Origin: Saposhnikovia divaricata | Taxonomy: Eukaryota > Streptophyta > Magnoliopsida > Apiales > Apiaceae | DNA length: 64,000 nucleotides | Assembly: GCA_036435485.1 (NCBI GenBank) | Contig: CM071600.1 | Span: 119,900,046 to 119,964,045, forward strand | Reading direction: 5' to 3' | Shown here: positions 1 to 10,551 of the stretch, in pieces | Position numbering within the stretch: position 1 is the stretch's first letter | How the letters are laid out: every line of letters begins with the position of its first letter | Notes under the pieces: model-generated | Database searches by the model: none | The model's input: the letters and a program-made list of their open reading frames with translations, nothing else | Told to the model about the DNA's origin: nothing | Program-made: the position numbers and the translations under genes

Positions 1-262
1 GTAAAGAATGAGATAGCGATCCTGTTTTAGTCTGTAGATTTGATGATATAAATGAAGCGATCCCTTGGTGGAGATCATAAGTGAGGTGTCCTTGTAGCGA
101 GGTGGCCCTGTAATAGAGATATTATCGCAAAGGCATGTTGGGCTGATTCTAGTAGTGGGTTTTAACAACTCAATCTTCATCCGCTAGGCCCATCATAGAT
201 TATGAACCATTAATTTAGCTAATCAAATCAATTTAGCTATCATGCCAGATTCGGGCATAACA
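1..262 (-). repeat. 3' LTR of the Tat element, partial
   Basis: This stretch repeats 18986-19246 with about eight substitutions. In element orientation it begins TGTTATGCCC at 262 and leaves the window at base 1, so about 262 of 764 bases are present. The left target duplication lies outside the window. Confidence 0.9.
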
Positions 263-277
263 ACTACCCCTCGAGTC
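263..277 (-). other. Polypurine tract of the Tat element
   Basis: Read on the minus strand, a purine-rich run (GAGGGGTAG core) directly abuts the 3' LTR start at 262. This is where plus-strand DNA synthesis is primed in such elements. The call rests on position and composition. Confidence 0.5.
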
Positions 278-431
278 CATATTGCCATTGAAGATGCGAT
301 GTGGACTCAATAATTAACCAGTTAATGCCACGATGTGACGCCTTGGCTCGCTATTTGTATAGACATGACCGTTGGGAACGTCGCGACCCCAAGAATTTGA
401 AGAGGTTTGACAGCTGTCGTGTCGAGATGTG

Positions 432-974
432 TATTTAACGGTTGAGATCTTTACACGTGTCCCATGTCTTTCTCTCTCCTGATGAATGTATATACTCCTG
501 TCACTATCATTTCCTTTTTCAGCTTTACAAACACATTGTCGAAGTGCTGCCAGTTTGCTCCTGGATCAAACAATGAAAATTTGCAGGCTCTAAGAACCGC
601 GACCCCAACTTTTTCAGATTTTCTTCAACATTCTTTAAGAAAAAGTAAGTCTTCATTCCTTCTTAATATGTAGATTGTTGTTCTTCATTATATATGCATA
701 ATTAGATGACTTTAATTGCATGCGATGCGATCCCATATAACTGCGATCCCATACTGCTAATTTTGCTTTGCGATCCTCTCCTCGCTTAAGTAGATTAATG
801 ACCCTTCACTTAAGAGTATAGATCCTTCTTTTTTACTTAGAATAGCGATCCCTGACATGCCTCGTGAGCGAAGTGAATACACGTAGAGCCTTTCTATTTA
901 TTTACTCTTTTCTTCATTTACTCCTTTTTACTTTCTGTAAGGGCACACACTTAATTCTTCACATTCTTTTTCAG
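432..974 (+). promoter_or_regulatory. Putative promoter and spliced leader of the antisense gene
   Basis: A TATA-like TATTTAA lies at 432-438, downstream of the 3' LTR and on the strand opposite to gag-pol. A consensus donor GTAAGT at 645 and a pyrimidine-rich acceptor ending CAG at 974 would remove a 330-base leader intron, placing the ATG at 975 directly after the splice. The small ORF at 464-673 crosses the donor and is not taken as a gene. Promoter activity is inferred. Confidence 0.45.
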
Positions 975-3477
975 ATGTCAAACAGTGATAGCTCAAGGAC
1001 GCCTTCCCCCATGCCTCACATTGAGATCAGTCAGAACGCCGCTGCCAATATTGCAAAGGCAGCGAGCAGAAGTGAGAGTTCCTTTAGATTATACTTCGAC
1101 TCACAATGGTCCCATGAAGAATACACCAGAGAGGTACCACTGATCTCGTGGCGATCCAAACAACCTTCAAGCTCACGAGACCAATCCCTTGAAGTTCTTC
1201 CTGCTCAGAACGAGCCCCAAGTTGTAATGACAGATGCCGAACGAGAAATAGAGGCATTGAAGAAGAAAGGAGAGGAATTTAGCTCGCAAGCAGCACAAAT
1301 CCTTGCTGGAATACCCCCTCCTCAAGCCATGTCACCCATCCACATAAATGACTCTCCGATAGATTCATTAGGCGAGGCCTACTATGACATAGAAGGAGGT
1401 GTAGATAACGAAGCTGACTCTGATGATACTAATTATGAAGAACCCTCTTCAGATGATGGTGGTCTTGACGAGGTGTCAAGAGTTGTAAATTTTAAAGACT
1501 ACGACTATGTTCCTGAGGATTCGCCCAATCCTTACATTCCAACCCCTCAACCCGAGCTCGAAGGGGTCATATACGTAGGTGGACCTCGTCCTGAAGACAT
1601 CGAGCCTGGTTCAGAGGTAAAACCAGGTGAGCGTCGCATCCTCGCCTATCGAGATTTATCTTCTACACTGACTGTGAAAACGATCACAGAGGGGGTTGAA
1701 AAATTCCGTCATGAAGGTAAAATTATCCTCCCCAAGAAAAAGATGCGATGTTATCGCTTTAATCATGAAGAGAATGGAGGCAGGGTTCCACGAATGGTGC
1801 TAACGGTCCCTTTAATGAAAATTGGTGGCGCATTCCCTCTTCATCCATTCTACCACCTAGCCCCCATCCAGATAAACACCAATGGATATAGATCCATGAT
1901 CGCTCTCTCCATCCTCTATCATAAACTCGGCTACCCCCCACTTGATGCGAGAACCATGGGCTATTTCTTACAACTCAAGCGATGCGGGGCCAAGGATTTC
2001 GGCTATGTATATTTTTCTGTGTGGCCGGAGTTTAATAAGAAAAACCTTCTTTCTGGTGGAATAAGCAATGCAGGCTCGTGGAAAGAGCCTTTCCTTTATA
2101 TTCACGAGGTCCCCAGAGTTAAAACAATTTTTAACTATCATCCTGGTAAGTTACCCATCGAGGCCGTAGTTCTTTTATCTTCTTTATTTTCATTTCTTCC
2201 AAACTAACTGTTTCAGCATCGCAGTTGGTCCAGTTTGCACCGTCTTGAAGGACGAGGAGAGAAACATTAGAACTCTTCTTTCTTTAGAAAACTTAATAGA
2301 ATGTGGATTCCTCAAGGAGGGAGTAGGTTCCTCCCCTGAAGCGGGGCCTTCGTTTGTGAAGCGATCCTCGAAGAAAAGAAAGTTACGAGAAGAGGCCTCG
2401 TCCTCGTATATAGAGATTGTAGATGAGGGTATTCTTTGATAAAATTTAGATCCAAACATCGCACACTTTTATGCATTATTTCCATGTTATATGTCCTCGC
2501 ATTTTTTGATATTACGATTTGCTAAACTATCTGACTTATTTCCTCTTTTTCCTTTTACAGAGATGTAAAATTTAAGTGGCCAAGTTCTTCCCTTTCTCCA
2601 ACGGGGAACTAAGAAGGGTACTGCCTCCAAAGGTGTACTAAAAGTTCCTCCTCCCATCAAACCACCAGCTCCCTCTACAAAAATCGTTAGCGATCCTCCA
2701 GCTCAATCAGACGTCGCCGGGGGTCAAACTCAAAACTCTCCCGAACAAACCCCGCTAAAGCGATCCAAGACAGATGGGCCAAAGGATGGGACCCTCCGAC
2801 CATCTTCAGGGGTCGTTACTGCCACGGCCTCTCAACATCTCTTTGCCACATTGGGGTCTAAATATTCTGATGAGGCTGAAACTTCTGGATGGTGGAAAGC
2901 GACTCCTGAGGAAAATGCCACCGCCTTGACTAAGTGTCTGGCCGAGGCCCTCATCCGTCAGGCCGCTCATACCAAACATTTCTTTCAATTAGACAAGAAG
3001 AACAAGGTGCTTGAGTTCCACAAGGTGGAGGACAGGCGGTCCTTGGAGGAGACTTTCTAGAAGAAACTCTCTCACGAAACTGCGCAGATCCGTACAAACT
3101 TGAAGGCTACTCGCATGGAGAGGAATGAATTTGAAAAATCTTTGAAGGAGCTGCAGCAATCTAGCGAGCAGTCTATCAAGAAGAAGGATGAAGAGATCGC
3201 AAAGCTCTCACGCGACCTGGACGCTGTGAAGACCTCGTTGGCTACTGCTGAGGAGACATTTTTGGCCCAGGGTGAGGTCTCTTTCATGAAGAGGTTCATC
3301 CGAACGATCCCTGATTTTGATTGGGACCAACTTGGGCCAGGAAATGCCGACTTCGCAGAGACTCTGAAAAAGCAGATCGCTGATGAGGATGCTGAGGAGG
3401 AGCGGCTTACGGAAGAAGCAAGGCAGGCTGCCAATGTCAACCAAACTGAGAACACTCCCAATGATAACATTCCTTGA
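975..3477 (+). pseudogene. Antisense accessory gene of the Tat element (PF04195-like), three exons
   Basis: Predicted exons are 975-2145, 2225-2428 and 2561-3477. The introns begin GTAAGT and GTATTC and end in AG; both are phase 1, and the join gives 764 codons in one frame. The ATG at 975 follows an acceptor-like CAG. Exon 1 carries an acidic Ser/Pro-rich N-terminus, then a domain with PLHPFYHLAPIQ, a YFLQLKR segment and SWKEPFLYI, resembling Pfam PF04195 (putative gypsy type transposon). Exon 3 encodes a charged, probably coiled-coil C-terminus (about 3100-3270) ending in an acidic tail. Two in-frame stops in exon 3 (TAA 2566-2568, TAG 3058-3060) disable this copy. Such antisense ORFs are known in Tat/Retand elements and their function is unknown. 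It converges with pol, whose stop lies 724 bases away. Confidence 0.75.
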
Positions 3478-3991
3478 ACCTTTTATGTAATCTTCTAAAT
3501 TCTTGAATTGGGGATGCGGGCACCCTTTGAATGCCTCGCGCTTGTAATATTGGTTTCTCCAACTTTCTTTTGATAACTGTTAAGAATTGTGGGATCGCAA
3601 TGCGATCTATTCATCTGCTTTCATTACTATAACTCTTTTTTGCTCATATTATATTGCACAAGTAATTTTGCTTCGCAGTCGCTAGGCCTCATGTTGATGT
3701 CACTTTTACTTTAGCTTTTTCCTCGCTTTTTGAGATGTTGAGATATTAATTGTGCTCGTAGATGCGAAGTGTCTTGACTCTTTACTAGATTTGTGTTCCT
3801 TTGCTTAGATTCTTTTGATTGTTGTAAATAGTTTAAGATACGATCCGCTACTTTGAGATCGCTAGATGCGGTGTAGCCTCACATTGTTGTGCTGAGCTAG
3901 ACCTTAAAATGTAAATTCTAACAAACAAACATGTAAAGTTTGAATGCAAAATAAAAAGTAATGAATACGAATGAACTCATATATTGATAAA

Positions 3992-4091
3992 GTAGGGACG
4001 AGGCCCTAAAGTTGATAGATAGGGACGAGGCCCAAAAATTCATAAGTAGGGACGAGGCCCTAAAGTTGATAGATAGGGACGAGGCCCAAAA
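3992..4091 (+). repeat. 54-bp tandem repeat between antisense gene and pol
   Basis: Units starting at 3992 and 4046 repeat TAGGGACGAGGCCC followed by TAAAGTTGATAGA and a second TAGGGACGAGGCCC, about 1.9 copies with period 54. The sequence sits in the 724-base gap between the two convergent stop codons (3478-4201). The rest of that gap is AT-rich and holds no ORF I can support. Confidence 0.8.
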
Positions 4092-4201
4092 GATCATTAC
4101 ATCATAAAGGGGAGGTGTCTATATGATCACTACCCCCCAGTACTTGGTATGAATTATTCATGCTAAGTAGTAGTAGATAAAGACTACCAGGGGCGAAGCC
4201 T

Positions 4202-6197
4202 TTACTGATAGTATTTTCTCAAATGTTCCGCATTCCAAGCTCGCGGAATAACTTTGTCCTTCATATCTGTGAGATAGTAGGTCCCTTCTGAAAGAGTAGT
4301 ATAGATCTTGTATGGCCCTTCCCAATTAGCACCAAAAACTCCATGACTCAGGACCTTAGTGTTAGGCATGACCCTTCTGAGCACTAGGTCACCTGTGCGT
4401 AGAGATCGCACTTTGACTTTTCCATTATAGTACCTCGCTGTTCTTTGTTGGTAAGCTGTGGGGCGTAGCTGGGCCTCGCTTCTCGTTTCTTCTATCATGT
4501 CCAGATAAAGTCTGTGATTGACCTCGTTTGCCTCGGGATCGTAATGTTCCCTTCTAAACGATCCTGAACCCAATTCAACTGGTACCATGGCCTCACATCC
4601 ATAAGTAAGAGAAAATGGAGTTTCCCCTGTGGTTGACCTCGGGGTTGTGTTGTATGACCACAAAACCCTTGGTAACTCTTCAGGCCAATTACCCTTGCTC
4701 TCTTCCAGTTTTGCTTTCAAAGTGTGTTTTATGATTTTATTTATGGCCTCAGTTTGGCCATTCGTTTGAGGGTGACTCACATCTGAGAAACTCTTTTTTA
4801 TCCCCAGATTTTCACAGAATTCCTTCATCTCCTTGCTATCAAATTGCTTCCCATTATCTGAAATGAGCTGATATGGGACCCCGTAGCGACACACAATTGC
4901 TCTGTACACAAAGTCCTTTAGTTTTTTGGCAGTTATTGTTGCAAGTGGCTCGGCCTCAGCCCACTTTGTGAAATAGTCCACGGCCACTACTGCATATTTA
5001 AGTCCTCCTTTAGCTTTTGGGAGTTCTCCAATTAGATTAATACCCCACATAGCAAAAGGCCATAGGCTCGTTAGCGAGGTGAGCTGAGAGACTGGGGCAT
5101 TGCTGAAGTTAGCGATCCTTTGACAAGCATCGCATTTTCGTGAGAACTCAAATGCATCCTTTTTAAGTGTAGGCCAATAATACCCTTGACGAAGGATTTT
5201 CTGGGCTAGCGAACCACCCCCCGAGTGATTGCCACATATTCCTTCATGTACCTCTCTCAAAATATAGTTACATTCTTCACCATCTACACATCGCAAAAGC
5301 GGGGTGTTGAACCCTCTTCGATACAAGACCTCATCATAAATGACATACCGAGCAGCCTGATATTTGATCTTCCTTGCTTCATTTTTATCTTGCGGAAGAG
5401 CTCCATTTTTCACATATTCCCATATCGGGGTCATCCAAGTCGATCCTGGGGTCGCGATTTCCGTGATGAACTCCTCCGGTACACTAGGTTTTGTCTGAAT
5501 TTCCAGTGGGATAATTCCAAGTAAGGTGGCCTCGCGGCGCGACCCCAACTTTGCTAGCGCATCTGCTCCTTGATTCTTTCCCCTTCTGATATGAACCACT
5601 TTGACCTTGTTAAACTTTTTAACCAATCTTTGTGCACATCGCATATACAGCTCAATCTGCTCACCTCTAGCTTGCCACCCACTCCAGAGTTGATACGTTA
5701 CTAGCATAGAATCACTGTAGGCCGTGAGGTTTTCAACCTTCATCTCCAGTGCAAGTTTGAGACCAATAATGAGGGATTCGTATTCTGTTGCATTATTGGA
5801 GGCTTCAAAGGCAAAGTGTACTGCACTTTTTATCTTACGACCTTCTGGAGTTACCAGCTCGATGCCAGCCCCGGCTCCTTCCTTGTTAGATGCCCCATCT
5901 ATGTATAGCTCCCACCACGAGGCTGAATTTTATTTTTTGGCCTCGCTAGCTGTTATTTCTGGAGTTGCTATGATAGCCCAGTCATCTCCCTCAGATTGGG
6001 GGAGGAAACTCCAAAATAAAATCTGCAAGTGCCTGCCCTTTTATAGGGCCACGAGGCTTGAACTCAATGTCAAATTGAATAAGCTCCACTGTCCATTTTA
6101 GCAGTCTCCCTGAAGATTCAGGCTTGTGCATTACTTGCCTCAGTGGGTAGGCTGAGCGAACCTCAATCTTGTGGGCCTGAAAATATGGCCTTAACTT
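4202..6197 (-). pseudogene. Tat element RNase H and integrase
   Basis: The open frame 4202-5743 covers the end of RNase H (SDSMLVTYQL, RRGKNQGADALAKLGS) and a full integrase. The integrase has a zinc-binding region (HEGICGNHS through CDACQR), a catalytic core and a C-terminal domain ending near EHLRKYYQ. The RNase H start lies in 5744-6197 and is degraded. The first catalytic aspartate of the D,D,E triad, expected in a WGMD-like motif, is asparagine (WGIN, codon 5036-5038). The second aspartate (LISDNGKQF) and the glutamate (GQTEAIN) remain. Integrase inserts element DNA into the chromosome; this copy should be inactive. No chromodomain follows, as expected for Tat. Confidence 0.88.
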
Positions 6198-7711
6198 TCA
6201 CGAGGCCAAAATCAAAGCATAAGCGAGCTTCTCCATGTTGGTGTAGTGAGTTTCTGCATCTAACATTCTTTTGCTAATGTAATACACTGGATACTGAATT
6301 TTCTCCTCCTCACGTACCCGTACTGCACTGATCGCGTGCTCAGACACAGCGAGGTAGATGATGAGGACCTCGCCATTTAAAGGCTTCGAAAGAAGGGGTG
6401 GCGAGCCCAGATGCTCCTTTATCTTCTGGAAGGCCTCCTCGCACTGAGAGGTCCACTTAATTTTTTTTCCAACTTTCTTAATTGCCTTAAAGAACTCATG
6501 GCATTTGTCTGATGACTTTGAAACGAACCGATTGAGAGCCGCGATCCTTCCTGTTAAAGTTTGAACTTCTTTCACGCTTCTTGGGGATCACATGTCCATA
6601 AAAGGCTTTATTTTTGCAGTGTTCGCTTCGATTCCTCTATGGTTGACAATGAACCCTAAGAACTTCCAAGATTCGACCCCAAACACACACTTTTGGGGAT
6701 TGAGCTTCATCCTATACTTTCTCAAGATATTGAACATTTCAGCTAGGTGAGCGATGTGGTCCCCAGCTTCCTCGGATTTTGCCAGCATGTCATCCACATA
6801 CACCTCCATTATTTTTACGATCTGCTGTTCGAACATCATATTAACCAGCCTTTGATAAGTCGCCCCAACATTGAGGAGGCCGAAGGGCATCCCTATGTAA
6901 CAATAGAGCCCTCTATCTGTGATGAACGAGGTGTGTTCCTGATTGGGGCCATACATGGGTATTTGGTTGTACCCAGAATAAGCATCCATGAAAGAAAGAA
7001 GTGCGTGCCCGCTGTTGCATCCACTAATTGATCAATCCTTGGTAGAGGAAAACTATCCTTAGGACAATGTTTATTAAGATCAGTGAAGTCTACACACATT
7101 CTCCATTTTCCATTTGGCTTTTTAACGAGGACAGGGTTCGCGAGCCAGTTAGGGTAGAATGATTCCCTAACGAGCCCGACCTTGAGGAGTCTATCCACTT
7201 CTTCTTTGAGAGCTTCGGCTCGTTCTCTACTTATAGGCCGCCTTTTATGTCTGACTCCTTTCTTGTTTGGATCCAAGTTTAACCTATGACATATCACACT
7301 AGGATCGATCCCAACCATATCTTCATGAGACCAGGCGAACACATCAAGGCTGGCCTTCAGAAAAGTGACAAGCCTTTCCCTTAAGCCAGGATTGAGCTGC
7401 GACCCTATCTTTAACACCTTAGAAGGGTCCTGCACATCGACGAGGATAGGGATAGTATCTTCAGCTGCTCCAGCTTGCTCCACATGCTCTGGGATGCGAG
7501 GATCAAGGTCTAGATCGTACTCGCGAACTTGGCTTGATTCCACCTCGTAGTGAATAATGTTCTCATTTTGAAGTGGGGTGACCCCAGTACCAGGACTTTG
7601 GGTCGTGCCCACATGTCCATATTCATTGATAATAGTTGTTTCTTGTGTGATCCCATTTTGCAGCTCTGTTAATGTGGAGGTTTCTTTGCGAGCCCACTTT
7701 CCTTTTCGGGC
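6198..7711 (-). pseudogene. Tat element reverse transcriptase
   Basis: The N-terminal half (ORF 6893-7612) shows NPVLVKKPNGKWRMCVDFTDLNK and LPRIDQLVDATAG. The frame then slips by one near 6990 and continues as MDAYSGYNQIPM, GMPFGLLNVGATYQR and the catalytic YVDDMLAKS (ORF 6588-6989). The thumb/connection region follows in 6198-6575. Stops TGA at 6588-6590 and 6198-6200 break the frame. The second sits where this family normally has arginine in ASRKLRPYFQAH, so it fits CGA to TGA decay. Reverse transcriptase copies element RNA in cytoplasmic particles; this copy cannot be expressed whole. Confidence 0.88.
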
Positions 7712-9374
7712 TCACACAGCTGCTTGCTCTGGGCTTTCCTCATTATCACTGTCAGTGGCTTCTTCAACGATCCCTTCTTGCAGAACCATTACTGGCTGGG
7801 AGGTTTCCATCATTAGGGCCCCTGGTCTAGGCTCTACCTGAATGCCCAAATTATCGAAATAACCTTCAGGAAGTTCCTCGATAGAGATTATATTGCATTC
7901 AGTTGAGGGTTGCGAGGCTGTCTTGCGAGCCCTATCTTCCTCTTCGCTTTCCATCCTGTCAATCATAGATACACTTCCCTTTTCTGCGGACTTAAGGGCC
8001 TTGTTGTAGCATTCGCGTGACTCATGCTGCGCCCCCTTGATACATCCAACTCCATTGGGGGTAGGGAACTTCATAGAGAGATGATATATGGAAGTAACTA
8101 CCCTAATTTCCTTAAGGATTGGCCTTCCCACAATGGCATTGTATGCCGAAGGTTGATCAACTACCATGAAGTCTGCAATCTATGTAGTGATACAGGGCTC
8201 GTCCCCTAAGGTGACGGGGAGCCTTATGAGGCCCTTGACATTTACTGAAGCTCTAGTAAAACCATAAAGGTGTCCCACAGTAGGGATAAGGTCTTTGTCC
8301 ACATACCCCATTTTTTGGTAGACCTCATACGTCAGAATATTCACTGGACTTCCATTATCAACCAGGACCCTATAAACATTCTGTGATCCAATTCGAATTC
8401 GGACAACGAGGGCATCAGAATGGGGGTGGTGAACCCACTTTGCATCTTCTTCAGTAAACATGATGTTTGTATCCTCCCCCTTAAAGAGCTTCGGGGGTCG
8501 CTCCTGTAGGTGATGAACATTAGTGAGGGGTCGCTCTTTAGCCTCGCAAGCATACCTCTCTCTGGCCTTGTTGCTATCTCCCCCGATATGGGGTCCTCCA
8601 ATAATTACATGAATGCTTCTGCCTCGCGTTTCCCTTTCTTTGTGGGGCTCTTCATTTTGTCTAGGTGGTGGAACATCATTGTAACCGAGACCTGACTTCG
8701 CATTATGTTTCTTCACTTCACGAACTACCATTTCAGTCAACTTTCCATCTCGAATTAATTTATCTACTTGCTGTTTGAGCTGCCAGCAATTCGTTGTATC
8801 ATGCCCCGTTTGTTCCTGGAAGGCGCAATATTTGCTAGTGTCTGCAGTTCCTTTTGGACCCATTTGTGTAGGTCTCTTGAATACGCCGTTGTTTGCATTG
8901 ACAGCATAGATGTGATCAATTAGGGCGACCAGAGGGATAAATTTGTCTTCACTCTTTGTAGGGCGAGATCGAGGAGGGGATCGCCTTGGTGGATCGCGTT
9001 CCCTTCTCTTTGGGCTAGGGCTTCGATCCCGTCCTCGCCTCGGACTTCGAGAATCCTTCCTTTTCACTCCCCTAATTCTACTTCCACTACTGCTCCTTTC
9101 ACTATTTTTCTTGAGATCTGCAAGTGATTTCTCAATACGCTTGAAGGGCTCGGCGACCCTATGCAACTCTGAAAGTGTGCTAGGGGTTTGCTCTTGCAGT
9201 TTCTTCCAGAATTCAGTCCCTTCCCTCACTCCAGCAATAAGGAAATTTTTCACAGCCTCATCATCCGCACCTCGCACGTGAGGCACTTCAGCATTGAATC
9301 TCTTGAAATAGTCATGAAGAGTTTCTCCTTCCTTCTGTTTTATGTTCGCCAACATAGATACCGGGGGTACATAG
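7712..9374 (-). pseudogene. Tat element gag C-terminus, nucleocapsid and protease
   Basis: This continues gag from the other side of the copia insertion. It shows the end of the capsid-like region (ETLHDYFKRFNAE, FLIAGVREGTEFW), an Arg/Ser/Pro-rich basic stretch, and a knuckle-like CAFQEQTGHDTTNC typical of Tat gag. A retroviral-type protease region follows with VLVDNGSPVNIL, DNGS replacing the usual DTGA/DGGS. An in-frame TAG at 8180-8182 separates this from VVDQPSAYNAIVGRP, and a TGA at 7712-7714 ends the segment. The ORF start at 9385 is artificial, since its first codons come from the copia LTR; the element part begins at 9374. Confidence 0.82.
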
Positions 9375-10481
9375 TGTTGGGACAATCAGATCTTGGCACT
9401 GCGATTTTTGATACAATAAATTAACGAGTACGAATAGAAAAGTCACCTTGTTAACGGTTGATTCCACGCTCTTCTATTGTATTCCCAAATTCCCTTGAGC
9501 GAAGTGTGGCCTTCGTCTTCTCAAGTTATCCTCTCTTCTTGCTCCTGGGTGGCTACAAAATTTTTTCGACCAGCCCCCAGCAAGAAGAGAATAGGAATAT
9601 ATATAGGCTACAATAGGGATCATGGATAATTAGGTTGGGCCTTCTAATTACATCTTGAGCCTAGCCCAATGTAATTAAATATTAATTCAATCCACTAAAG
9701 AATTAATATTTGCACTACCTTTCCTAATACCGTAATTTAATTAATTAATTCGGTTCCAATATTATTTGCTTATTAAATTCCCCATGTTTAAAATATCGCA
9801 TGTCCATTAATTAAATAAATTACTGATAATTCATTTAATTAATATCTTTTATCCTTGATCATCCACTCAACCTTTATTTAATTATGCCGGAATAAATCCA
9901 CCTGCAGGGTTTCACATAATTAAATCTTTTTGAGCTTTCAAGGGGACATCATTAACCCGAATATTATCAGGACATGGATTCCTTCAATAAATAATATCCG
10001 ACCATATATATTATTTCATCACCCAAAATATAATGAAATAAATCAAAAGAATTATTTCATATATAAATCAAAGCATGTAAATAATATACACGTGTCAATT
10101 ACTATATCTGGATTAAGAACCTAAGCATTAATAATAACATAGAATCTTAGTTCACCTTCTTAATCAGTATTAGGGAACAATTCTAAATTTGATCCTGTTC
10201 AATATACACAAAGTATACTAGTATTATTTATTAGTCAATATAAACTAATCTAAATAATACTACAACCATTCCAGTGGATTGTCTAACTCCACCTGTGCTG
10301 TGAACCTTATTATATTATATAAACCGTATTTAATAATCTAATATTCTGTATCCCATTTGATACTAGATTATTCACAATATATAATATTTAGACAATATGT
10401 AAACATTTAAATGATTCTCAATTAAACCGGCCAGAAATAAATGTAAATACTTCAAATAAATATTTTCAGTATACTCCAACA
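9375..10481 (-). repeat. 3' LTR of the copia element
   Basis: 1107 bases, near-identical to 16153-17260, starting TGTTGGGACA and ending CTCCAACA on the plus strand. AT-rich, with no coding sequence of its own. Confidence 0.95.
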
Positions 10482-10493
10482 ATCTCCCACTTA
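10482..10493 (-). other. Polypurine tract of the copia element
   Basis: On the minus strand AAGTGGGAGAT directly precedes the 3' LTR start, the expected primer for plus-strand DNA. The pol stop lies 59 bases upstream. Confidence 0.75.
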
Positions 10494-10551
10494 TACTCAA
10501 AATATTCTATGAGTATATCAGTGTTTATTTAATCCACTATTACACAGAAAA

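Noticed and set aside
464..673. 69-codon ORF upstream of the antisense gene
   Set aside because: It crosses a consensus splice donor at 645 and resembles no protein; better explained as spliced leader.
864..974. Upstream extension of the antisense ORF from a GTG codon
   Set aside because: GTG is not a normal plant start, and the bases before 975 look like an intron's pyrimidine tract and acceptor.
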